A stretch of DNA of 17,753 nucleotides from CAZVPF01 sp964628195. Lineage in GTDB: Bacteria; Planctomycetota; Phycisphaerae; Sedimentisphaerales; Anaerohalosphaeraceae. Shown here in pieces: positions 7,601 through 13,797 of this stretch. The notes below the pieces were generated by a model that was not told where the DNA came from, did not search any database, and worked only from the letters and a program-made list of their open reading frames with translations. How positions within the stretch are numbered: the first letter of the stretch is position 1; each line of letters opens with the position of its first letter. Where the stretch lies: NCBI GenBank assembly GCA_964628195.1, contig CAZVPF010000052.1:1-17753 (forward strand). Direction: 5' to 3'. Made by a program: the position numbers and the translations under genes.

Positions 7601-8308
7601 CGTAGTGTCGATAACAGTATAAACCGCGTCATCCTGAAATCTCATCTCGATATCCGTAGTTTTCCATCCGAAAACCCAGGGGTAGGCGTTCATAAGCCAC
7701 GTTCGGTCTATCATATCGACCACGCCATCTCCATTAAGGTCATAAGAGTAGTGCAGTCCCACCCAGTAAATCTCGCCTTCCTGCTGAATGAACGCCTCCT
7801 GTTCAGGGAAGCTGAAGTTTAACTGGTAGCAGAGGAAGTCATTGCCGATGATCAGACCTTCGACGGGTTCATAGATCAATTCACCTGGATCGGGGACCTG
7901 GGCATATACCCTCTCGATTTGCGCAGGGCCATAATATTCCCATAGCACTTCTCCGGGTCTGCTGTAAGGGACATCTCCGGTGCCTGCTGGGACGTCCTTG
8001 TAGATCACAATGCTGTAAAACGGAGGAATCCCGGCATTTGGAAAAGGCTCGTCGGTCCTGTAGGAACACCAGATGTGAAGGTCCGTAATATAACCGGTTT
8101 CACTGCACTTGAAATCATCTGCGAGAAAAATATCCCAAATTCCCAAATCCGGTTCTGCATAGGGGCCGCAAACAACATCCATACCCGTCGGGGTAAGGTC
8201 GGGCAGTTGCGGCCAGTGCATCTTGTATGGCTCACCAGGGTTCCAGTCGCACAGCGCGTTGCCAGCGAACACCGCCAGCACCAATAAAATTAATAACCTG
8301 TACTTCAT
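4652..8308 (-). CDS. Large exported modular protein with three repeated modules, two GEVED-type domains and dockerin-like C-terminus
   Basis: The product has 1218 residues, with a signal peptide at about 1-18 (cleavage near FAGNA). The order is: module 1 (about 30-285), GEVED-type domain (about 289-515, opening YGDAP and closing GETEDYLLLV), second GEVED-type domain (about 520-683, opening FDWGDAP and closing GEVEDHTVVI), module 2 (about 687-901), module 3 (about 913-1140), and a dockerin-like pair of calcium loops (about 1145-1213). The three modules share an opening V/LADDF/W...I-D-H/R-WW and a closing DL/M-A/S-F-x-V/L-V/I-T. Module 1 also holds an EF-hand-like loop DLNGDGVVDMID (190-201). 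No catalytic motif is apparent, so a surface or extracellular binding or structural role is inferred. The start is fixed by a strong AGGAGG 7 nt upstream. It stands alone with its own terminator. The mixture of Cys-rich and Trp-rich segments suggests an extracytoplasmic folded protein. Confidence 0.85.
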   Translation of the reverse strand: MKYRLLILLVLAVFAGNALCDWNPGEPYKMHWPQLPDLTPTGMDVVCGPYAEPDLGIWDIFLADDFKCSETGYITDLHIWCSYRTDEPFPNAGIPPFYSIVIYKDVPAGTGDVPYSRPGEVLWEYYGPAQIERVYAQVPDPGELIYEPVEGLIIGNDFLCYQLNFSFPEQEAFIQQEGEIYWVGLHYSYDLNGDGVVDMIDRTWLMNAYPWVFGWKTTDIEMRFQDDAVYTVIDTTQNPHVVPVDSTPGGTSTIWQDMHYPFGHPYETLSLDLAFVVTGVPLQPQELEYGDAPEGQGKKAYPWLGIDGNFPTCKDPSGYYIEHNNFGAYFGPTYDFELDGNAGLCPIAGCFPPYDQDECFQDGDAGLIMPEAFTIDNSGTAVITCPNSNGTALGQVCSQAVWGANIDIDVTNFMPSNVDGYVNVLADWNQDGMWSGSSPCPLSLAPEHVLVNFRVPNGFSGPLSVLSPPNFTIGPIPDYIWFRFSITEQPVPNDWDGSGVFEDGETEDYLLLVVDEPEEFDWGDAPDPAYPTLASSNGAYHLIVPGINMGPSIDPEMNGQPDPTATGDDLNGATPDDEDGVSFPNIVTGAVGSSFTVNCSVNGFIDAWLDFNNNGSWADPGEQIAASVPVVPGNNMINFPVPAGTVPGTTFARVRFSTYGGLAYFGPAQDGEVEDHTVVIEEAPPEEFPKWMQLPHGPDEGFDAASDLWISQPLEIVKWEQLPSSQTAGLHAHDYQNAGGPVEAIIVADDWLCEGGIVTDFHWWGYEEQPGAGLAGFHLSIHDELGNCLPFEPPLWQKNVPISAVTVTNTGLIGYTGKPVYRYDYYLPEADWFPQEQGRTYWFDVSALSVDPLNPYLWIWCEHNRSVMPILCPAASKNPPNNPNWQPILWTDERVSDMAFRVTSQEQQEGPNKVVADDFISDGRTIDAVRWWGSYLDERYMPDLSAEPYQIDGWIISFHHADPDRACPPDFLAGDDPTALALYFAPASAVEIIPMGYGDCFQEQVYEYKVNLAQCVLLCAEIDPRSNHIPGQPEFFEEEAKFRYWLDIQAVVGAVWAPDGTMRYTNNVPPAPGDPSIHFWGWHTSPDPFLEAACTGKVLDMSPVNPDCWEYGNWMKQPWLCPFIPPENRVDMSFELITYEQRPDCWWCATQCHADSNCDGIVNTSDWPDFRDGFGFCFPHPRYILHICADYNHDGCINTTDWPEFRDNFGTSPPADCP

Positions 8309-8315
8309 GTTAATA

Positions 8316-8321
8316 CCTCCT
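8316..8321 (-). promoter_or_regulatory. Strong ribosome binding site of the 1218-residue protein gene
   Basis: AGGAGG on the minus strand lies 7 nt upstream of the ATG at 8308. It is the best Shine-Dalgarno in the window and rules out the 32-residue N-terminal extension that is open in frame. Confidence 0.85.
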
Positions 8322-8368
8322 TTCAAGCAATTTCGCTTTTCCTGAAAACCTTTCATATAAAAATTTAT

Positions 8369-8396
8369 ATAATAAGGGGCTAAGTGAAATAACCAA
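8369..8396 (-). promoter_or_regulatory. Possible sigma70-type promoter of the 1218-residue protein gene
   Basis: On the minus strand TTGGTT (8391-8396) and TATTAT (8369-8374) are 16 nt apart, which leaves a leader of about 55 nt. The remaining part of the 312-bp gap up to ymdB (about 8400-8574) shows only a 7-bp inverted repeat, TTTCGGA/TCCGAAA (8414-8420, 8446-8452), and no ORF I can support. Confidence 0.35.
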
Positions 8397-8574
8397 GAAT
8401 TCATATAATTTTATTTCGGAAATCTCCAGTTTAACCTCGCTATTCTCCGAAAAGGGGCAATATGATTATTTAATCAAACCTGTCGGGCATCAGTGTAAAG
8501 ACAATCCTACTTGTTAAATTATACACGCCGATAAACAAACTTCAAGGCTTTGGAATGGTTATTAATGGAATATT

Positions 8575-8599
8575 CAAAAAAATAGGTACTAATACCTAT
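8575..8599 (-). terminator. Rho-independent terminator after ymdB
   Basis: On the minus strand the hairpin ATAGGTA-TTAG-TACCTAT (8582-8599) is followed directly by a T run (8575-8581). It lies 21 nt after the ymdB stop. The stem is only 7 bp and AT-rich, so termination may be partial. Confidence 0.6.
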
Positions 8600-8620
8600 A
8601 CTTGAAAGGAAAGCAAGCTT

Positions 8621-9469
8621 CTAAAAGGCCGTTCTTGGTGTACCATGGCCGTCGTCGCTGTCGATTTCCGGGCCGATGTAATTGTCTTCTTTTAACTGAA
8701 CGGTATTAACTGAAACGGCATTTTTCCTGTTGCTGTCGAGAACAAAAACCGCACCGTTTATCCGTACATCTCCTGTTGCAATTTCAAAAGGGTAGGGCAT
8801 CTGTGTGCGAAAAGACTTTATAACGTTCTCGACTTTTCTGCCGAGGACAGAATCGTGTGCTCCTGTCATGCCGATATCGGTTATGTATGCAGTACCTTTT
8901 TCAAGTATTTTCGCATCTGCTGTCATTACATGGGTATGGGTACCGTAAACAGCGGCGACTTTTCCATCGAGGTAATAGCTCAGGGCTATCTTGTCGCTGG
9001 TGGCCTCTGCATGGACCTCGAGCAGAACAATATCTGCGAGTTGAGAGAGTTTAGGCAGAAGCGAATCGATTTTGGCATAGGGGCAGTCGGCAGGTTTCAT
9101 AAAGGTTCTGCCTATTAAAACACAAACTCCCACTTTCACCCCTTTTGCGGTTTCATATACAGCAAAGTCCTTTCCCGCGCTGTAAGAGGAAAGATTTGCC
9201 GGTCTTGTTATGTTGTCGCTGCTGTCGAGGATTGGGATTATTTCTTTTCGCCTGTAAGCGTGGTCGCCGAGGGTTATCAGGTTTACACCGTATTTAATGA
9301 GCTTGTCATATATCTGGGGAGTAAGGCCGGATCCGCCTGCTGCATTTTCAGCGTTTGCGATAACGCAATCGATCTTTTCGGTTTCGACGTAATCGGCGAG
9401 GTGCTCGGCAAGAATATGCCTGCCGGGTTTACCTACAATATCCCCTATGCAGAGCACCTTAACAAGCAT
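8621..9469 (-). CDS. ymdB: YmdB-family metallophosphoesterase (2',3'-cyclic nucleotide phosphodiesterase)
   Basis: This 282-residue cytoplasmic protein matches the YmdB/TIGR00282 family (about 265 residues) along its length. Metal-site elements are GDIVGKPGR with Asp10, NAENAA with Glu41-Asn42, LGDH (67-70), VHAEATSDK with His153, and YGTHTHVMTADAKIL with His178 and His180. Other family marks are RPANLSS and GTAYITDIGMTG. The family hydrolyses 2',3'-cyclic mononucleotides, and in Bacillus subtilis YmdB affects RNA turnover and cell-fate decisions. One difference is visible: the usual GNH motif is GDH here, so Asp69 replaces a metal-binding Asn. The gene lies 46 nt downstream of rny on the same strand, an arrangement also known in Firmicutes, and has its own terminator. 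The C-terminal tail of about 20 residues is acidic and not conserved. Confidence 0.92.
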   Translation of the reverse strand: MLVKVLCIGDIVGKPGRHILAEHLADYVETEKIDCVIANAENAAGGSGLTPQIYDKLIKYGVNLITLGDHAYRRKEIIPILDSSDNITRPANLSSYSAGKDFAVYETAKGVKVGVCVLIGRTFMKPADCPYAKIDSLLPKLSQLADIVLLEVHAEATSDKIALSYYLDGKVAAVYGTHTHVMTADAKILEKGTAYITDIGMTGAHDSVLGRKVENVIKSFRTQMPYPFEIATGDVRINGAVFVLDSNRKNAVSVNTVQLKEDNYIGPEIDSDDGHGTPRTAF

Positions 9470-9515
9470 TTATAACCCGGCCTTTCCTTCTAAAACATTT
9501 TTTGCATCACTACAA

Positions 9516-11090
9516 TTACCTTGCGTATTCAACGCATCTTACCTCGCGCAGCAGCGTAACTTTAATCTCGCCGGGGTATGTCATTTCTTCTTCGATCTTC
9601 TTTGCGATGTCGCGGGCGACCTTTACCGCCGAGTCGTCATCGACATTATCAGCATTGACTATGACACGGACCTCACGGCCAGCCTGGATTGCGTAGCTGC
9701 TTTCGACGCCATTGAAGCCTGAAGCAATTTCTTCGAGCTTTTCAAGGCGTTTTATGTAGCGTTCAAGTGTTTCCCTTCTCGCTCCGGGCCTGGATGCGCT
9801 TATCGCGTCGGCTGCGGTGACAAGTGGTGTGTAAGGATTGTCGGCTGCGATATCCCCGTGATGGGCCTCGACACAGTTGAGCACAACAGAGGATTCATTA
9901 AATCTGCGGAGGTAGTTTGCGCCTATCGCAGGGTGTCCACCCTCGACTTCGTGGTCCATCGCCTTTCCTATGTCGTGGAGAAGACCAGCGCGGCGGGCGA
10001 CTGACCCGTCAAGGCCAAGTTCATCAGCCATGACCTGGGACAGGTAAGCAACCTCGATGCTGTGGCGCAGGACATTCTGGCCGTAGCTTGTCCTGTAGTG
10101 CAGAGCACCTATCATGGAAAGTATCTTGTTGTTGAGGCCTCGAACGTCTGCTTCTACTGCGGCTTCTTTACCAAGCTGGAACACTTTCTGCTTTACCTCT
10201 TTGCCAGTTGATACAACTATTTCTTCGATGCGGGTGGGGTGTATGCGGCCGTCCTGGATAAGCTTTTCCATGCTGAGCCTGGCGGTCTCGCGGCGGATGG
10301 GGTCAAATGCGCTTACAACTATGACGCCGGGGGTGTCATCGACTATGACGTCCACGCCTGTTGCTTTTTCAAATGCTCTAATGTTTCTGCCTTCCCTGCC
10401 GATAACACGACCTTTCATGTCATCGTTGGGAATGTCAACAGTTGAGACGGTTGCTTCATAAGTCTGCTCGGCTGCATATCTTTGTATAGCTGCTGAAATT
10501 ATTTCGCGACTTTTGTTTTGGCAGTTTTCTTCGGCAGCTTCGAGCTTTCGCTGAATCAGCGAATTCATTTCATGCTCGCATTCGTCTTCAAGGTTTTTGA
10601 GCAGAAGTTCCCGAGCGTCTTCGACCGACATGCCGCTTATTTTGAGGAGCTGATTTTTCTGCTGGGCTATTAACTGGGTTAGCTGCTTGTCCTTGTTGTC
10701 AAGGTTACCGCGGCGGCGATTCAGTTCTTTTTCTGTCTCTTTAAGCTGGTTTTCTCTCTGGGTAAGAATCTCTGACTGGCGGTCAAGGACATCTTCTCGT
10801 TTTGTCAGCCTCTGTTCCTGTTCCCGGAACTGGGCCTTTACCTGGTCGGTCTCTGCGGCAAATTCTTCTTTCTTTTTGATTACTTCTGAGGCTGCATCAA
10901 GTTTGGCCGATTTGACGATGTTTTCAGCTTCCTTTTTGGCGGCCTCGAGTCTTGATTCGATATCCCTTTCAAGGCTTTTGTTCCTGGCTTTTTCGACAAA
11001 CTTTGTAATGAAATATAATGCCCCCGCACCCGCTATCAAACCAACAATAATTCCTCCAATTAGCGGAAGGGCCTGTGCCATGATAATCAT
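9516..11090 (-). CDS. rny: Ribonuclease Y
   Basis: The product has 524 residues, against about 520 in Bacillus subtilis. An N-terminal transmembrane anchor (about 8-30) is followed by a long charged coiled coil (about 34-200). A KH domain has the GREG loop (231-234) in DMKGRVIGREGRNIRAFEKATGVD. An HD domain has His343, the His372-Asp373 pair in GLLHDIGKAMDHEVEGGHP, and Asp428 in TAADAISASRPGAR. RNase Y is a membrane-bound endoribonuclease that starts mRNA decay. The start at 11090 is supported by AAAGG about 8 nt upstream; a second ATG lies 9 nt further in. It is followed by ymdB. Upstream is an unusually long gene-free leader region on the same strand with predicted hairpins. Confidence 0.97.
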   Translation of the reverse strand: MIIMAQALPLIGGIIVGLIAGAGALYFITKFVEKARNKSLERDIESRLEAAKKEAENIVKSAKLDAASEVIKKKEEFAAETDQVKAQFREQEQRLTKREDVLDRQSEILTQRENQLKETEKELNRRRGNLDNKDKQLTQLIAQQKNQLLKISGMSVEDARELLLKNLEDECEHEMNSLIQRKLEAAEENCQNKSREIISAAIQRYAAEQTYEATVSTVDIPNDDMKGRVIGREGRNIRAFEKATGVDVIVDDTPGVIVVSAFDPIRRETARLSMEKLIQDGRIHPTRIEEIVVSTGKEVKQKVFQLGKEAAVEADVRGLNNKILSMIGALHYRTSYGQNVLRHSIEVAYLSQVMADELGLDGSVARRAGLLHDIGKAMDHEVEGGHPAIGANYLRRFNESSVVLNCVEAHHGDIAADNPYTPLVTAADAISASRPGARRETLERYIKRLEKLEEIASGFNGVESSYAIQAGREVRVIVNADNVDDDSAVKVARDIAKKIEEEMTYPGEIKVTLLREVRCVEYAR

Positions 11091-11484
11091 CTGAATAACC
11101 TTTCATTTTTTAACCGTTTATTTCCTTTCGCTTCGATTTGCGAAAGTATTTAAAACAGCCCGTCGATAGAATTATTCAATCGTACCGCCATGAAAGGTTT
11201 GCGAAATGGTCCACTGAAATGTAAGCCTCAAAGATACTTAAATAAACAATGATATCAATATAAACGCAATCGACCCCTAACGTTCCAAACGCCATTTTGA
11301 AACACGGGTTATAAACTGCTTTTCGCTCATTCCATTGAGCCCTGAAATTGTTCTATTAAGATACCTAATCGCTTTTTACTCACCTCTTTACGGCGAATCT
11401 GGACTTGGCTGGGACCTTTCGCCCCATCACCGTTAAAGCAGGTGCTCAGATAACTCAAATTTCGCAACCTTTCGGCTGCTTATA
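11091..11484 (-). ncRNA. Candidate structured leader of rny or independent ncRNA (unidentified)
   Basis: The 779 bp between rny and the HTH gene carry no ORF I can support. On the rny strand the right part is dense in hairpins. GCAGCC-GAAA-GGTTGC (11464-11479) is closed by a GNRA tetraloop. CACC/GGTG (11428-11444) and TGGG/CCCA with a GC-GAAAG-GT apex (11410-11426) follow. GCTCA/TGAGC lies at 11325-11340, and CTTTCGC/GCGAAAG at 11125-11146. GGCGAA/TTCGCC (11392-11397, 11418-11423) would compete with the TGGG/CCCA stem, so two exclusive folds are possible. A consensus -10 box just upstream would start the RNA near 11485. I compared it by memory with tmRNA, RNase P RNA, SRP RNA, 6S RNA and the common riboswitches and saw no match. 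Transcription and end points are inferred. Confidence 0.4.
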
Positions 11485-11491
11485 CCACAAA

Positions 11492-11497
11492 ATTATA
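11492..11497 (-). promoter_or_regulatory. Consensus -10 box upstream of the hairpin region
   Basis: TATAAT on the minus strand matches the sigma70 -10 consensus exactly. No good -35 is visible; the best spaced hexamer is TTTTCC. Transcription would start near 11485, only a few bases before the first GNRA-capped hairpin and about 395 nt before the rny start codon. Confidence 0.45.
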
Positions 11498-11812
11498 TCT
11501 ATATAAAAACCCGCGGAAAAAGCTTAAATTCCCGAATGGGTATTAAATCTTATTATCAATTTCCCGTGCTCAGCAGTCAAGATAATTCTTCTTGAAATCA
11601 GTATATTTATACGAAAAAGTGCTTATGGACAATGTTGAACTGTTAAGTGCACAACTTGATACAGAAGAGATGCTACGGGATACTTATCGGACGGGTGTCG
11701 CCTGTTTTTAATGGTAAAGAGAAAAATAAGGTTGTTTGTGCTTTTGACATTAACCAAAGGCTTTTACGTGCCGATTATAAATTTGGCGAACAGATGATGA
11801 GCACGAATTGGG

Positions 11813-11818
11813 TATACT
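11813..11818 (+). promoter_or_regulatory. Possible -10 box for the HTH-pseudo-receiver gene
   Basis: TATACT lies about 50 nt before the ATG at 11870. No convincing -35 element is found at 16-18 nt. The stretch 11500-11810 is AT-rich and otherwise shows nothing I can name. Confidence 0.25.
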
Positions 11819-11869
11819 GGACAATTAATATTTATTTTTCAGCTTTAACGGGCTTCGGCATTTTATTTT

Positions 11870-12448
11870 ATGAATAAGAGAAAAGACGTATTGACCACAG
11901 GCCAAGTCGCCGAGATTTGCAAAGTCGCCCCCCGGACCGTTACAAAATGGTTCGACACGGGACAGCTTAAGGGTTATAGAATACCCGGGTCGAAGGACAG
12001 GCGGATACCCGCGAGCGAGCTTATCCGGTTCATGAAATCGCACGATATGCCGACCGATGCGCTCGATATAGGAAAAATGCGTGTGCTTATAATCGACAGC
12101 AATTACGAGTCGGCTGAGCTTTTGGCGACTGCGCTTAAGAACCGCAAAAGCTACGAGGTCAGGACGGCCCAGAACAGCTTCGAGGCGGGAATGCTCGCCC
12201 AGAAGCTCAACCCCCATGCCATCATGATCAATATCATGTCTAAAGACATCAGCACCGAGCAGGTGTGCAAACTGCTGAGGGCAAACGGTGATCTTAACGG
12301 CAGTAAGATCATCGCCATTGCCGAGGGTCTTTCTGAAAGTCAGGCGCCTACGCTGCAAAAGAAAGGTTTTGACCAGGCTATAACCGATGTTTCAGACGTG
12401 AACTATGTCGCCCGGGTGCTCGAGACGGCGACATCGCATATCTTTTAA
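11870..12448 (+). CDS. Excisionase/BldC-type HTH regulator fused to a pseudo-receiver domain
   Basis: The product has 192 residues. Residues 8-60 form a MerR/excisionase-like winged HTH (LTTGQVAEICKVAPRTVTKW, then GYRIPGSKDRRIPASELIRFM), which binds DNA. Residues 70-190 follow the receiver pattern: MRVLIIDSNYES (70-81), NPHAIMINIMSKDIS (114-128), SKIIAIAEG (145-153), KKGFDQAITDVSD (164-176). The catalytic set is lost. Asn121 stands where the phospho-acceptor Asp should be, Ala151 at the Thr/Ser position, and Asp173 at the invariant Lys position; only one pocket acid, Asp76, remains. The protein is therefore expected to be phosphorylation-independent, perhaps controlled by ligand or partner binding or fixed as a dimer. 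No Shine-Dalgarno is visible before the ATG. It converges on the mechanosensitive channel gene (40 nt gap). Target genes are unknown; divergently placed rny is a candidate. Confidence 0.85.
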   Translation: MNKRKDVLTTGQVAEICKVAPRTVTKWFDTGQLKGYRIPGSKDRRIPASELIRFMKSHDMPTDALDIGKMRVLIIDSNYESAELLATALKNRKSYEVRTAQNSFEAGMLAQKLNPHAIMINIMSKDISTEQVCKLLRANGDLNGSKIIAIAEGLSESQAPTLQKKGFDQAITDVSDVNYVARVLETATSHIF

Positions 12449-12488
12449 GCAATTGAATGACGACCGCGGCGGGGGTTACGGCAATTGA

Positions 12489-13754
12489 TCAATTCCGTGA
12501 ATCAATAAGAACAGAAGCTGCCTGCGATATATCCGCGCCTGATGGTTCCTGGAAGACTCGAAGGTCGAACTGGTCCACCACTGCGAGGATATGGTCGAAA
12601 ATGTCGGCCTGGATGGCCTCATAATTTGCCCATACCTGGTCGCTGCTGAATACGTAAATCTGTATCGGCAGACCCTTTGGTGTCGGTTCGAGGTGCCTTA
12701 CGAGAAAGGTCATCGACTGGTGGATATTCGGATGGTTTCGCAGGTAGGCGGTTATATATGCGCGGAAAGTGCCGATGTTTGTCATTCGTCGGCCGTTGAC
12801 GAGAACAGAGTCGTCGATGCTGCGGGCACGATTGAATTCGGAGATTTCCTCTTTTTTGCGGTCTATGTATTCGCTTATGTACTGTATTTTGCGGAATTTC
12901 TCTAGCATTTTCTCGTCGCAGAATTTAATGGATCGCATGTCGATATACAGGGAGCGTTTTATGCGTCGGCCGCCGGATTCGCTCATGCCGCGCCAGTTCT
13001 TGAAGGAGTCTGTCACGAGAGCGTAGGCGGGGACTGTCGAGATGGTCTTGTCCCAGTTGCGGACCTTGACGGTGGTAAGGGTAATGTCTATAACGTCGCC
13101 GTCGGCGCCGTATTTGGGCATCTCGATCCAGTCGCCGATTCGGACCATCTGGTTTGCGGAAATCTGTATGCCTGCGGCGAGCCCGAGTATTGAGTCCTTG
13201 AAGATGAGCATGAGCACTGCTGTAAGTGCACCGAGGCCGCCGAGTATTGTCAGCGGGTCGCGTTTTAACACGAGAGAGATTATAGCTATAAAGCCCAGCG
13301 AGAATACAACCAGCTTTACAGCCTGGATGAAACCGCGGATGGGAACTTTGTACGAGACCTCGAAAGTGCGGTAGATGTCAAGGATGGAGTTAAGCAGGGA
13401 ATCGATAACGAGTATCGCTATAATCGCCATGTAGACCTTTACGGATATATGCACGAAAGCGATGCCGCCGTCGTAACCTGCGAGTATTGCCGGGGCGGCG
13501 CGGTAGATCAGCACGGCAGGTGCGAAGTGCGAGAGCCTGTTGAAGACCTTGCGCTTGACAAAGATGTCGTCCCAGACTGTTCGGGTGAACTTCGCGAAGT
13601 TGTGCATCAACTTAATGAGGATGCTGCGAACGATCCAGTCGAGCAGTACGGCGAGGACCAGCAGGACGGCCAGGCCGCCGAGACGTACAATAAGCTCAGC
13701 GCCGGTTTCGTTAAGTCCCGCGTCGACCAGCCTTGTTATAAATATATCAATCAT
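12489..13754 (-). CDS. ybdG: MscS-family mechanosensitive channel, YbdG type
   Basis: This inner-membrane channel protein has 421 residues, close to the about 415 of Escherichia coli YbdG. Hydrophobic segments lie at about 22-44, 76-93, 101-125, 143-163 and 166-195, the last being the pore-lining helix. The MscS beta domain follows with the highly conserved stretch SANQMVRIGDWIEMPKYGAD (199-218), then DVIDITLTTVKVRNWDKTIS (220-239) and SFKNWRGMSESGGRRIKRS (250-268). These channels open when membrane tension rises on osmotic downshock. The start at 13754 gives a normal N-terminus, though no Shine-Dalgarno is clear. It lies 43 nt downstream of the alpha/beta hydrolase on the same strand, so the two may form an operon. 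The symbol follows similarity to E. coli YbdG. Confidence 0.92.
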   Translation of the reverse strand: MIDIFITRLVDAGLNETGAELIVRLGGLAVLLVLAVLLDWIVRSILIKLMHNFAKFTRTVWDDIFVKRKVFNRLSHFAPAVLIYRAAPAILAGYDGGIAFVHISVKVYMAIIAILVIDSLLNSILDIYRTFEVSYKVPIRGFIQAVKLVVFSLGFIAIISLVLKRDPLTILGGLGALTAVLMLIFKDSILGLAAGIQISANQMVRIGDWIEMPKYGADGDVIDITLTTVKVRNWDKTISTVPAYALVTDSFKNWRGMSESGGRRIKRSLYIDMRSIKFCDEKMLEKFRKIQYISEYIDRKKEEISEFNRARSIDDSVLVNGRRMTNIGTFRAYITAYLRNHPNIHQSMTFLVRHLEPTPKGLPIQIYVFSSDQVWANYEAIQADIFDHILAVVDQFDLRVFQEPSGADISQAASVLIDSRN

Positions 13755-13797
13755 TTTAGGTTACATGGTTTAGGATACAGGTTATTGTGATTTGGAC

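Noticed and set aside
8406..8700. Lipoprotein signal on the 1218-residue protein
   Set aside because: The gene starts at 8308, and the Cys near the signal end is preceded by NAL, which does not fit a lipobox; an ordinary signal peptidase I site fits better.
11091..11500. RNase P RNA, tmRNA, SRP RNA or 6S RNA upstream of rny
   Set aside because: None of the diagnostic cores I know (for example the RNase P GAGGAAAGTCC block, tmRNA tRNA-like ends or the SRP apical loop) is present on either strand.
11647..11877. Short plus-strand open frame ending 8 nt inside the HTH gene
   Set aside because: It has no ribosome binding site and no family resemblance; a start-stop overlap alone is too weak. It could only be revived by expression data.
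11825..12358. Minus-strand open frame (177 codons) opposite the HTH-pseudo-receiver gene
   Set aside because: It has no recognisable motif and lies opposite a protein with a clear HTH.
12449..12488. Terminator between the convergent HTH and channel genes
   Set aside because: Only a repeated GCAATTGA and short GC runs are visible; there is no stem followed by a T run.
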